NCBI GenBank assembly: GCA_014084085.1
Contig: NPFB01000154.1
Location: forward strand, 1 to 42,594
DNA from: Hondaea fermentalgiana
Taxonomy: Eukaryota > Sar > Bigyra > Thraustochytrida > Thraustochytriidae
Reading direction: 5' to 3'
DNA: 42,594 nt
The translations under genes were made by a program, and so were the position numbers. The notes below the pieces were generated by a model, which saw only the letters and a list, made by a program, of their open reading frames with translations, was not told the origin of the DNA and made no database searches. Numbering within the stretch: position 1 is the stretch's first letter; every line of letters begins with the position of its first letter. This document shows positions 18,866 through 27,718 of the stretch, in pieces.

Positions 18866-19706
18866 GCGCGCCGCCGCGTCGCCGCCGCGCCCGCTGGCCC
18901 TCGCCGCGCGAGCAAGCGCGCGCGGACTCGAGTTTGGCCGCGGCCCTCGCTGCGGCGCAAGGTCCGCCCAGGAGGCCGTTTTTCGTCCCGGAGCCGCCGC
19001 CGCCTCTTCCCTGCGTCGGGTCCTCTTTCTTTCCCTGCGCCAGCTCCTGCGCCGCCCTGCCGCCGCCGCCGCCGCTGCTGCCGCCGAGCAGTGCTGCTCT
19101 GCACGCCTCGCCTGGCTTCGCCGAGCCCGGGCCTGCCTGCCTGCGCCTGCTTGCCGGGGCGGTTTCGCCTGCCGAGGCTTGGCAAAGGCGAGCTCGCAAG
19201 AAGTCGCGCTTTGTTGGTGCGACAGGCAGCTAGCTAGCTAGCTAGCCGGCAAAGGCCTCGAGAGCGGCGCCGAGAGCAATGCAAGCGGGGCAGCAGCGTG
19301 GCGAGGATTTGAGGTGATGCGGGGGCCGCGGCCACGCGTCGACAAAGATTGAGCAGCAACGACAACAAGAACCAAAGATGACCTGAAATCACCAATGCGC
19401 GCACGGGCTTGTTCTTGCGGCGAGGCGAGACCATTCGAGCTACACCGCTTCCGCTTACTCGCTTGCTTCTGTGGCTGGCTGCTGACCTTGGAAATAATTA
19501 TGGCAACAGCAAATCTCCAGAGGCGGCTGCGGCATGTGGAGGACGATGGTGATGAAGGCCGGATGAGGAGAACCATTCGAGAACGAAGCATGCTTTCTTT
19601 CTTTTATTGGCGCCGTCTGGCAGCCCGAGGCAAAATCTTTTTTTTCTCATCGAAAACATCTGCGGCGGCAAATCTGGCCGCGGCGAGCTCGAACGGGGGA
19701 GAGCAA
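18473..19706. promoter_or_regulatory. Divergent upstream region with simple repeats
   Basis: This 1.2 kb lies between the start codons of the acidic protein (-) and the 2-hydroxyacid dehydrogenase (+). It contains (CACG)n at about 18833-18867, CCG/GCC-rich tracts at 19050-19090 and (CTAG)n at about 19229-19244. Several open frames cross it on both strands but are composition artefacts. The dehydrogenase frame is open from 19395. Confidence 0.5.
18833..18867 (+). repeat. (CACG)n microsatellite
   Basis: About nine tandem tetranucleotides lie in the divergent upstream region. Confidence 0.85.
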
Positions 19707-20840
19707 ATGCTGAACGCTGTACGGCGGACAGCATTGCGCGCAGGCAGCGAGACGGGCCGACGCAAGAGCTCCGCCGCAGCCCTCCTCCACGGAGGTCTTC
19801 GCACCATGGCGACCTACGATGCGCCGACAAAGGTGCTCGTCGTCACCAAGCCGAGCTACAAGGTGAGCAACGCCATCATGGAGAGCAGACACATTGTCGC
19901 GGACGAAAAGATCGAATTCGTCATTGCTGAGAGCGCAGATGACCTCTTGGCCAAGCATAGCAAAGAAGAGCTCGCCGACTTGAGCGGCGTCCTGCTCACG
20001 CCCCAGTTCGCAAGCGCCGATTTGGGCAAGCTGCTCGAGCCAGAAGCCGAGCTCGCCAACGTAAAGTGGATCCACAGCTTTAGCGCAGGTGTCGACCACA
20101 TGGCCGACCTTCTTGCTGGCACGCTGTCCAAGTCCCGCACCGACATTGCCGTCAGCAATGGCCGCGGCGCCTTCTCCTCCTCACTCGCCGAGTACATTAT
20201 CCTCGGCTGCCTTCACTTCAACAAAAAGGTTCCTCGCTGTCAGCAAAACAAGCGGGAAAAGCGATACGATCGCTTTACCATGCCCGTGCTCAAAGGCAAG
20301 ACCATCGGCTTTGTTGGCTTTGGCCACATCGCCAAGAGCGCCGCGCGTATCGCCAAGGATAGCTTTGGCATGAAGATTGCTGCCGTACGTCGCAACCCGG
20401 ACAAGAGCGATTCTGCGCTTGCCGACCAAGTCTACACGGACAAGGTCGAGCTGGCTCGCAATTCGGACTTTGTCGTTTGTACGCTTCCGGGTACGCCGGC
20501 CACCGTCAAGTTTTGTGACCAGGCCCTTTTCGATGCTATGCCCGATGGAGCCGTCTTTGTCTCTTGTGGCCGCGGAAGCGCCGTCGATGAGGCAGCGCTT
20601 GCCAAGCATCTTCGCGAAGAACGTCTCTTTGCGGCGCTCGACGTCTTCGAGCAGGAGCCGCTCCCCGAGTCCAGTGAACTCTGGGATGTTCCGGACGATC
20701 GCCTTCTCATTACGGCTCACAACGCGGACCTTACCGAGGACTTTTTCGAGCTCGGTTGGGAGACCTTTCGCAAGAACTTTCATCGTTTTCGCGCCGGCGA
20801 GCCCCTCGACACACCCGTTGACAAGGCTCACGGGTATTAA
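19707..20840 (+). CDS. D-isomer-specific 2-hydroxyacid dehydrogenase
   Basis: This is a 377-residue NAD(P)-dependent oxidoreductase of the glyoxylate/hydroxypyruvate reductase-like superfamily. It interconverts a 2-ketoacid and a D-2-hydroxyacid. The Rossmann motif is GFVGFGHIA. The catalytic residues are Arg in SCGRGSAVDE, Glu in FEQEPLP and His in LITAHNAD. The active-site His context (TAHNA rather than TPH) is slightly unusual. From the ATG at 19707 the first 33 residues are basic and Ala/Ser-rich, like a mitochondrial presequence. A second ATG at 19806 has a strong context (caccATGG) and gives a cytosolic-looking 344-residue form. Upstream the frame is open to 19395 without conserved sequence. 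The exact substrate is not visible. A mobile element follows at the stop codon. Confidence 0.9.
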   Translation: MLNAVRRTALRAGSETGRRKSSAAALLHGGLRTMATYDAPTKVLVVTKPSYKVSNAIMESRHIVADEKIEFVIAESADDLLAKHSKEELADLSGVLLTPQFASADLGKLLEPEAELANVKWIHSFSAGVDHMADLLAGTLSKSRTDIAVSNGRGAFSSSLAEYIILGCLHFNKKVPRCQQNKREKRYDRFTMPVLKGKTIGFVGFGHIAKSAARIAKDSFGMKIAAVRRNPDKSDSALADQVYTDKVELARNSDFVVCTLPGTPATVKFCDQALFDAMPDGAVFVSCGRGSAVDEAALAKHLREERLFAALDVFEQEPLPESSELWDVPDDRLLITAHNADLTEDFFELGWETFRKNFHRFRAGEPLDTPVDKAHGY

Positions 20841-20847
20841 AATTAGA
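20840..20847 (+). repeat. Left target-site duplication (AAATTAGA)
   Basis: It is identical to 21340-21347 and directly abuts the left inverted repeat. Its first base is the last base of the dehydrogenase stop codon TAA. Confidence 0.8.
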
Positions 20848-21035
20848 CGAGGGGCGTTTTGAAAAAACATTTCGAACACGAGGATGTAAAACATTTTTTT
20901 TTGCCGATTTGAGCCGGCCGGCAGTCTACTTAGTGTATACTCCTAAGAGACTCTTAATATAGATTGGGTTTCGCACACCGCGGCCACTGCGCTCGGCTGA
21001 CAATCACCACGAAAACAAACCCATTAGTATTTGCA

Positions 21036-21110
21036 GCAGCAGCAACAGCAGCAGCAGCACGCAGCAGGCAGCAGCAGGCAACAGGAGGCAGCAGCAGCAC
21101 GCAGCAGTAT
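21036..21110 (+). repeat. CAG-rich imperfect repeat next to the gap
   Basis: Interrupted CAG/GCA triplets lie inside the mobile element just before the run of N. This kind of sequence often stops assembly. Confidence 0.75.
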
Positions 21111-21134
21111 AACAGCTGATTAGGAAGCCCAAGC

Positions 21135-21234
21135 NNNNNNNNNNNNNNNNNNNNNNNNNNNNNNNNNNNNNNNNNNNNNNNNNNNNNNNNNNNNNNNNNN
21201 NNNNNNNNNNNNNNNNNNNNNNNNNNNNNNNNNN
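21135..21234. other. Assembly gap (100 N)
   Basis: Exactly 100 unknown bases, the usual placeholder for a gap of unknown size. Confidence 0.98.
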
Positions 21235-21339
21235 AATAGAATCTTGGAAAAAAAAATCGCAAAAAAGTGTCGATGGCGCCGATTTGGAGTGGCGGACCCC
21301 CCTCCTCGTTATAGATATGCCTTTTCAAAACGCCCCTCG

Positions 21340-21347
21340 AAATTAGA
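21340..21347 (+). repeat. Right target-site duplication (AAATTAGA)
   Basis: It is identical to the left copy and directly abuts the right inverted repeat. Confidence 0.8.
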
Positions 21348-21831
21348 AGATAAAAAAGAAATGTATGCAGATGGCTGACTGGCTGGCTGGCTGGTTGGCA
21401 AGTTACATCTGTTATCCATCTGGATGTTGCTGAGTATCGCAAGCCTTGCAACAAGAAAAAGAAAAACCTTCTACTTGGTAAATCTCATCCTGGACCTCAA
21501 AGTCCCTCCCTCTCTTGCCGCCGGCACCAGCTCGCTTTCAACCTAGAACAAAAGGGACGTATGTGCCGCTTCGCCTCCCTCAAAGATGCCAAAGTTTAAA
21601 CGGCACATTTGTAGAGAAAAGCTGGCTGCTGGCTTGTGGACAGGGGGGCAGTGACGGTGACGACTGCCGTGCGGAGCGAGCAAACACAACACTTGCCATC
21701 GCAAGCACGAGTCGCGCGGCGACGGGCGGTCGGCGGTAAGCGTCCGTGCGGAGGCAGGCCTCTCTCTCGTACAGCGCGCAGGGGGTACTTTTCCGTACGA
21801 GCGCGGCTTCGACCGCTCTGTATTGTCAAAG

Positions 21832-22092
21832 ATGAAGGTCCGGACCGCCGTCCGCAAGCTCTGCCGCGACTGCCAGATTGTGCGCCGCAAGGGCCGCGTC
21901 CGCGTGATCTGCAAGAGCAACCCGCGCCACAAGCAGCGCCAGGGTATGCACACCGTTGCCAACGAGAGTGCCCCGGCCCTCACCGCGCGGGCACACGTCG
22001 TCGGCCCGGCCTCGATCGAGGCTTCCAGCCCCATGGGTGTCCAAACGCGCTTCTCGAGCACTGCCGCGGCTCTCCGTGTGCTCATGCTGTAG
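21832..22092 (+). CDS. Mitochondrial ribosomal protein bL36m (L36)
   Basis: From the ATG at 21832 the first 38 residues are a complete bL36 domain: [14 protein letters not shown], then [14 protein letters not shown]. The zinc site is Cys11, Cys14, Cys27 and His32 (CxxC...C....H). bL36 is a small zinc protein of the large ribosomal subunit. In eukaryotes without plastids it belongs to the mitoribosome. Here a 48-residue Ala/Ser-rich C-terminal extension follows and no N-terminal presequence is attached. The same frame is open upstream (21661-21831) without an ATG. A donor-like gtaagc (21737) and an acceptor-like cgcag (about 21776-21780) could splice in a presequence exon. The true 5' end is therefore uncertain. 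Confidence 0.85.
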   Translation: MKVRTAVRKLCRDCQIVRRKGRVRVICKSNPRHKQRQGMHTVANESAPALTARAHVVGPASIEASSPMGVQTRFSSTAAALRVLML

Positions 22093-22422
22093 AACCTCGT
22101 CCGAAAGGAATGATTGAATCACAACGACCCTACCACCCTCGCAATAATAACAACAACAGATTATAGTATTGAAACAGGAATTCACATCAAACTCCGCCCT
22201 CTGTTTGTCATTTCGTTTTCGAGGCATGAACTTGCACACGAAACGACGCACATTATCAACGTCCTAGCAACTATTTGCGAGTGCCTCTTCACACCACGAA
22301 TTGAAAGGCAAAGTCGTAAAAAAGAAAAAAGGAAAAAGGAAAAGGTCTCTGATTGCATCACAACTCTCCCTCTGTCCTCTCGACCATCTTGTCCCCTTCT
22401 CTTATTGTTCTTTCATTTCTTT
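22093..22422. other. Convergent 3' flanks of bL36m and the coiled-coil gene
   Basis: The stretch is AT-richer with A-rich and T-rich tracts, as expected for two facing 3' UTRs. No gene was seen. Confidence 0.6.
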
Positions 22423-25400
22423 TCAACAGCTTACATTGTCGTCGCGTAATATCTCGTCCAGGTACTGTTTGACCTCAGTGGGCGACAGATCTACAGTCTG
22501 GTTGTTGCCTGGCCCACCGCCGCTGCCACTAGGATACGTGCTACGTTCTTGCATACGCTTCATCTTTTGCTGGTTCGTTCTAACCTTCCTCTTGTTCTGA
22601 TCATCCTCCACACGACTAGTCAAAGGGTCGGCTTCTCCTGCGCGACGATGGCCTTCTTCCTCCATTCGCCTTCGCGGACTTCCATCGTTCCGCTGATGCT
22701 TGCGCCGCAAAATGTCCGCCACCGAGCGGATCGCGGTATGACTCTTGATCTCGTCACTCTCAATCTTGTCTTCTTCTTCTTCCTCCCCCTCCCCCTCCTC
22801 GTCGTCCTCGTCGTCCTCCTCTTCCCCGTCCTCCCCGTCCTCCTCAGCGTCATCTACGACATCCGCCTCAACGCCAACATTTTCAACATTGTCATCGCGC
22901 GCATCCACAAAAGAAAGCGGCGAAGCCGACGTCGCGTCCACAGCCAGGGCAAGAGGGGCCAGGCGAGGCTTGTGGTTTTTCCTTTTCCCAGCTGGCGCGG
23001 GGCGTCGTGAAACCCGCGGTGCTGCTGATCGCGGCCGAGGCCTTCGCAATGCGCCAGTCGACGCTGTCGTTTGCAGTGCATGCGCCCCTCGAGTCTTTCC
23101 AGAGGTTGCGCCTCTCTTTACATGCGCACCCATTGTGACCGCCCCCGGCCCCGCAGGATCTGCCATCGACTTGTAAAGCTTCAAAAGGCTCTGTTCGTTA
23201 TCCGCAAGTCGTGCATTCTCCTCTTGAGCGCGCGCAAGCTGATCAGCAAGCGTCGCTTTTTCGACTTGCAAGGAGTTAAGCTCCTCTTCAACTCGGGCCG
23301 ACCTCCATCGAGATTTCTGAACTTCTTCGCGGGCCTTTTGTTGATCTTCTTCCAACATGCGCTGAAGCGATTGCTTTTCCGCAGCGAAATCTTGCCGCAA
23401 TGTCGAAATCGCAAGCTCGTGAGCCGCCTTTTCTTGATTTGCTTGTCGGACCCGCGTTTCGAGAATCTGCACCTTGGCCTCGAGCTCCTGTCGCGTAGCC
23501 GCGGTCGCTTCCGTAGCTTGTGCTTCTTTACTCACCATTACTTGCAAACTCGCCTTGAGACGGGAAATCTCGTTGCGCAGCCCTTCGCTCTGCTGATGAT
23601 ATGCTCGTGCCTTTTCGTTGAGACCGACAATTTGGGCGGCCATCGTCTGCTGCACCTGTTGATTTCTCGCCTCTAGCGCCCCGCAGCGGTCCTTTGCTTT
23701 AGACAAGTGGCCTTTGCAGGTCTCATACTCGTCCGCGAGCTTGCGTACGAGACCTTGATACCTCTCTGCCTGCGTTTGTTGTGCAGTGGCTGCTTCTTTC
23801 GTTGCAGCCTGCAGCTCTTCTTCTGCGGCGCGCAATTTCTGTTGCAAAGACCGGGTCGCTGACTCGGCAACGTCTGCTCGTGCCCCCGTCGATTTCTCTC
23901 GTTCCTGCGCTTGGCGAAGCAGGCTCTTCACCTCGACAAGCTGGGAGGCAAGCGCGTCCTTTTCTTTTGTCGCTGTGGCAAGGTTCGCAGCCCTTGACCT
24001 CAATTCCGTTTCAACGACCTCTCTCTTTCGTGCTTCCGTCTGAAGGGAGGCCTCGGCACTTTGCTGCGCGCGCTGCAGCGCAGACGCAGCCTTGCGTTCG
24101 CGCTCACGAAATGCCTGTACTTCACGAGCGCGCTCTTCCTGAAGTTCACCCAACTCTTTGCGCACCTTGGTCAACATGTCGCGTTCCTCCTGAAGACTGG
24201 CGTTTAGGCGGTCTGCAGCGTCCTGCGCACGCTTGCGCAGACTCTCAAGCTCTTGCGAAAGATCTACAGACTCGGCGGATTTGGCAGCGAGTTCTTCGTC
24301 TGCGCGCTCTGCGCTGCGCTTCGCCGATTGGAGATCTTGTTCCAATGCTTGGGCCTTTGCATTCGCCTTGGCCAAAGCAGCTTTCGCGGCCTTTGATGCC
24401 TCGTCAAGCGCTTGCGTCAACGCCTCTTCGCGCGCCTTGATAGCTGCCATTTCGCCATTTTGTTTCTCCACCACTCCGCAAAGCTCCTCCTGCGCAGCTT
24501 TTGCCCTTGAGAGCGCCTCTACCGTCTCGTCTCGCTCGGCGCGGGCCTCCTGAAGCAAGCGTTGGTGCTGTTCGAGGCTACGCTGGAGACCATTGAGCCG
24601 CGTAGTCAGCCCTCGCACACTTGCGGCATGCGCCTCACGTTCTTGCGCGAGTTCCTCGCCTCGGGCTTTGTTCGTCTTTTCCAACTCGCTCCGAGCCTTG
24701 TGCAACCCTTTCTCAAGCGTGCGCACTTGCTCATCGCGCTCCAGCTCCAGTGCATCGAGTTTGTTTTGTAAATGCTGTGCCTTGGCTGCAGCTAGCTCTT
24801 CATCCTGCGCGGCCTTGGCCCGCGTCTTGTCCAGCGTAGCTTCTAAGGCAGTTTGCTCTGCATGCGCTTCGTCGACAAGGACATGCTGCGCCTTGAGTTG
24901 CACTTCAAGCTCGGTGATCTTCTTCTCAAGCATCGCGGCACGCTCGGCGCTCTGGCTTGCCTCGCCGCGAGCATGCCGAAGAGCCTCCTTTTGGGCCACC
25001 TCGGTATCGCGTAAAACAGAGACCTCCTCCAGCGCATTTTGCTTGCCCACGCGAAGACTTGCGACTTCGCTTCGAACGCTTTGAAGCTCGACTTCGTTCG
25101 CGCCGACGGCGGTCTGCAGGGAAACGCACCTTTTGCGTAGCTCGTTGGTTCTTCGTTCGCTCGTTTGTTTGTGCTGAGCGAGAATGGCTTCCGTCTCCCG
25201 GACCTTTTCCGCGGCAGCCAGGCCCTCAAGCCGAGCGTGTTCCAACTCGCTCTGGAGCTTGGATTGTGCCACATCGCGAGTCTCAATTTGCTCCTCGAGA
25301 TCCCGAACGCGCTGTTCCAGGCCGCGCAACGAGGCTTCATACCCTACCCGCACTTTCTTCGCATCTTGAACACTCTTTTGAAGCTTGCAAATATGCTCTT

Positions 25401-25674
25401 GTTGCTTTTCTGCAAAGCTTTGCAGCTCGGCGAGCTGGTGCTGCAGCTGGTCGCGTTCCTCGCGGAGCCCACTCGACTCCTTGCGCAGATTATCGAGCGA
25501 GGTGGCCTGCTCTGCGAGTCTCCGCTCTTTACTCTGGATGCTAAAAGTCTGCTCCTCTGCGGAGAGAAGGACCTCGCGCAGCCTCGATACAAGTCCCTGC
25601 TGGCCCAGCTCACCTGAGACCACCGCATCGAGGCCTGTAGACACCTTGCTGTCGGGGGCGCCGCTCGACGCCAT
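22423..25674 (-). CDS. Long coiled-coil protein with an acidic C-terminal region
   Basis: This is a 1083-residue single exon. Residues about 25-790 are almost continuous heptad sequence rich in Glu, Gln, Arg, Lys, Ala and Leu, with no enzymatic motif. About 800-900 is basic and Ser/Pro/Thr/Gly-rich. About 915-965 is a dense Glu/Asp run. The C-terminal tail includes SVADILRRKHQRND and ends VKQYLDEILRDDNVSC. The form resembles centrosomal, basal-body, Golgi-tether or myosin-tail-like proteins, but coiled coils give false similarity and I name no family. The ATG at 25674 is the first in frame. It is divergent from the gene at 26152. Confidence 0.8.
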   Translation of the reverse strand: MASSGAPDSKVSTGLDAVVSGELGQQGLVSRLREVLLSAEEQTFSIQSKERRLAEQATSLDNLRKESSGLREERDQLQHQLAELQSFAEKQQEHICKLQKSVQDAKKVRVGYEASLRGLEQRVRDLEEQIETRDVAQSKLQSELEHARLEGLAAAEKVRETEAILAQHKQTSERRTNELRKRCVSLQTAVGANEVELQSVRSEVASLRVGKQNALEEVSVLRDTEVAQKEALRHARGEASQSAERAAMLEKKITELEVQLKAQHVLVDEAHAEQTALEATLDKTRAKAAQDEELAAAKAQHLQNKLDALELERDEQVRTLEKGLHKARSELEKTNKARGEELAQEREAHAASVRGLTTRLNGLQRSLEQHQRLLQEARAERDETVEALSRAKAAQEELCGVVEKQNGEMAAIKAREEALTQALDEASKAAKAALAKANAKAQALEQDLQSAKRSAERADEELAAKSAESVDLSQELESLRKRAQDAADRLNASLQEERDMLTKVRKELGELQEERAREVQAFRERERKAASALQRAQQSAEASLQTEARKREVVETELRSRAANLATATKEKDALASQLVEVKSLLRQAQEREKSTGARADVAESATRSLQQKLRAAEEELQAATKEAATAQQTQAERYQGLVRKLADEYETCKGHLSKAKDRCGALEARNQQVQQTMAAQIVGLNEKARAYHQQSEGLRNEISRLKASLQVMVSKEAQATEATAATRQELEAKVQILETRVRQANQEKAAHELAISTLRQDFAAEKQSLQRMLEEDQQKAREEVQKSRWRSARVEEELNSLQVEKATLADQLARAQEENARLADNEQSLLKLYKSMADPAGPGAVTMGAHVKRGATSGKTRGAHALQTTASTGALRRPRPRSAAPRVSRRPAPAGKRKNHKPRLAPLALAVDATSASPLSFVDARDDNVENVGVEADVVDDAEEDGEDGEEEDDEDDEEGEGEEEEEDKIESDEIKSHTAIRSVADILRRKHQRNDGSPRRRMEEEGHRRAGEADPLTSRVEDDQNKRKVRTNQQKMKRMQERSTYPSGSGGGPGNNQTVDLSPTEVKQYLDEILRDDNVSC

Positions 25675-26151
25675 GTCTCACGCGCCTTCGGGCCTGCGGA
25701 CGCCCCCGCCAAGTTTGGCGGACCGCCAGCGCAAGGCCCAAACCTCGCGCGGGCCCCGATTCTGCCTTGCTCGTGCGTGCGAACGTTGTTCGCCTCTCTG
25801 CACATAGCCGTTCAGAACTTCTGGAAGCAGGTGTACACAACGGCAGGATGCGTGCAAAGGCGCTCTCAAGTCTTCTTATACGCCCTTTACAGCTACTGGA
25901 TCGATGCCGTTAAACGTGCAAAATAGCCCCCTCTCCAGTCCCGGTGCTTATCTCTCAGTTCGCATCATCACGAAGCGCAAGAAGTAGAGTGCGCACGCAC
26001 GAGAGAGAAAGAGAGTACATGCACGCATGAGCTAGGGGAAAAAAGGAGACACGGAGGAGATACGGGGGGAAAGGGGCGGGGCGGGGGCGAGGAGACCCTC
26101 TCGCAATTGCTGCAATTGTTGTTGCCGCCGCCGTCGTCGTCGTCGGCAAGG
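25675..26151. promoter_or_regulatory. Divergent promoter region between the coiled-coil gene and its neighbour
   Basis: These 477 bp hold the upstream regions of two oppositely oriented genes. A G-rich, AG-repeat stretch (25995-26095) precedes the plus-strand gene. I see no specific site. Confidence 0.45.
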
Positions 26152-27558
26152 ATGGCGGGCGGGCGCCGACGAAAGCGCGAGAGGCCCCGCGGCGTGGGCG
26201 CAAGCACGCGCGATGACGCAGAACAGCGTAAATGTCTCGCGCCGCGAACGCTACCGCCGCTTCCGCAAATCAAACAGAGCACGCTACACGCTCTCGCAGA
26301 GCGTCGCAGGCAAGACGCTTCGACGCAAGACATGTCACGAAGGCGAAACGATGCTCGCGGGGGCGCGAACGTCGTCTTCGACCCTCTCGATCCAGTTGCC
26401 ATGCTTCAGGCAATGCGAGAAGCGCGCTCGCAACCCTATATTCACCCTGACTCCGTCTTCGAGGCCAAGATCAGGGTTATTAACGAGGAACGTCTCGTCC
26501 CGCTCAGCTACCAAGGCGCGCAACACCTCCAGCAAGAGCTCGAAGAACGAGAAGAGGCACAGCGCAACGAAGAAGCTCGGGCGCGCCAAAAGGCCGTCGC
26601 AAACCAACGTCGCGAAGAGCTGCAAGCCAACGCTGGGGCGTTTGCAGCCTTTCGCCGACGCATGGAAGAGCAGGTCGGGAAAGTTGTTCTTCAAAAGGTT
26701 GCCTCGCGCGGCGTTCCTCTTTTGCATCACTTGCGTGAGTTAGATGTGCGTGGTTCCGGCTTTGTCAGCGCAAAAGACTTCCGAAGTGCCATGAAGCAGC
26801 ACCAGGACGATCTTGGACTTTCCCTCGCAGAATGCGACAAGCTCATCGAGCAAGTTCTTGAGGGCGATCTTGTACACTACGAGCTCCTGCAAATCATTCC
26901 GCAAACGAGACCAGCGCTAGAACGAACAAAAAGCGCAGCCGATCTGCAGCACGAGTCTCTGCAGGAGCTCGCAGCGCACCGTGCCCAGCGGTACCAGTTT
27001 GCAGCCTTGAAAAACCACAGCACCTCGCGCCTCTTGCGTCCAGCGACAGGTACAGAAGCATTCTTCCCGGATGAGCAAAGGCTCGTCACAACAATGCAGA
27101 GGCCGGCAGAGGAGAGCCTCTCCCCGGTTCGCATTGAAAAGTCGACAAAGGCCGCCGCCTCGAAACAAGCGGGGCTTCAAGCTCATCTCGCACGCTTTGC
27201 AGTCATTCAAGCGCAAGAGCTCAAAGCCGCTGAGGACCGCGAAACTGCACGACAAGAACGCCTCGTGCGTCAGCGAGAAGCCTACCTGGCTCCCTTTGAG
27301 GCCCAGGCGCAACGAGATATCGTGCGGGCGCAGAACCCCCGCGGCAAGCGTATTTTTACTTCCCTTCCGCCACGACTCAACCAAAAGGCGCACCAGGTCG
27401 ATCAACGCATTGGTGAGGACGACGCGCGCGAAGCATATGCAGCCTACGAAGCGCGGACACGAACAAAGGAATGGCAAGAGGTCTTTGGAATCCCTAGAGA
27501 GGTGCTTCACGCGCTTGTTTCGCGCGACGCATCCTTGAAAGAGCACTTGCTACGTTGA
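26152..27558 (+). CDS. Unrecognised helical protein with a degenerate EF-hand-like segment
   Basis: This is 468 residues from the first true ATG (26152). It is rich in Arg, Gln, Glu and Ala with heptad-like helices (about 120-200 and 340-420). In the middle, LDVRGSGFVSAKDFRSAM has the loop and helix form of an EF-hand, but two calcium ligands are not ideal (Arg and Ser-Gly positions). The next helix (LSLAECDKLIEQVL) would be its partner hand. Such proteins are common among flagellar or centriolar components, but that is only a suggestion. A possible AATAAA polyadenylation signal lies at 27647-27652. It converges with the TIR-NACHT-WD40 gene, with 160 bp between their stop codons. Confidence 0.75.
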   Translation: MAGGRRRKRERPRGVGASTRDDAEQRKCLAPRTLPPLPQIKQSTLHALAERRRQDASTQDMSRRRNDARGGANVVFDPLDPVAMLQAMREARSQPYIHPDSVFEAKIRVINEERLVPLSYQGAQHLQQELEEREEAQRNEEARARQKAVANQRREELQANAGAFAAFRRRMEEQVGKVVLQKVASRGVPLLHHLRELDVRGSGFVSAKDFRSAMKQHQDDLGLSLAECDKLIEQVLEGDLVHYELLQIIPQTRPALERTKSAADLQHESLQELAAHRAQRYQFAALKNHSTSRLLRPATGTEAFFPDEQRLVTTMQRPAEESLSPVRIEKSTKAAASKQAGLQAHLARFAVIQAQELKAAEDRETARQERLVRQREAYLAPFEAQAQRDIVRAQNPRGKRIFTSLPPRLNQKAHQVDQRIGEDDAREAYAAYEARTRTKEWQEVFGIPREVLHALVSRDASLKEHLLR

Positions 27559-27718
27559 ACATGTAAGATAAGTAAATGATTGATTCACGTAAAACTTTGG
27601 TCGGACATTCGACATATTCATAAGCCGTTGGGTACGCAGACACTGAAATAAAACAAATCAAATCAAAACAAAACATAACATAACATAATTTGTCCAAGTG
27701 GCCCTTTATCAGCAGAGA

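Larger units (their letters stand above)
20848..21339. mobile_element. Non-autonomous-looking DNA transposon (hAT-like), interrupted by an assembly gap
   Basis: The termini are perfect 18-bp inverted repeats, CGAGGGGCGTTTTGAAAA (20848-20865) and its reverse complement (21322-21339). They are flanked by an exact 8-bp direct repeat AAATTAGA (20840-20847 and 21340-21347). The inverted repeats continue imperfectly to about 37 bp (13 of the next 19 match by eye). An 8-bp target duplication fits hAT or P elements; the terminal CGAGG is close to the hAT pattern YARNG but not exact. No transposase frame is visible. Because 100 N lie inside, the true length is unknown, and the element may be a larger, possibly autonomous copy. 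Confidence 0.8.

Noticed and set aside
18209..19241. Several plus-strand frames of 230-340 codons
   Set aside because: All three plus frames are open at once through CACG, CCG and GCC repeats, a sign of composition rather than coding.
21515..21739. 74-codon frame before bL36m as a presequence exon
   Set aside because: It begins at a TTG and is in another frame. Splicing could join it, but nothing in its sequence supports this strongly.
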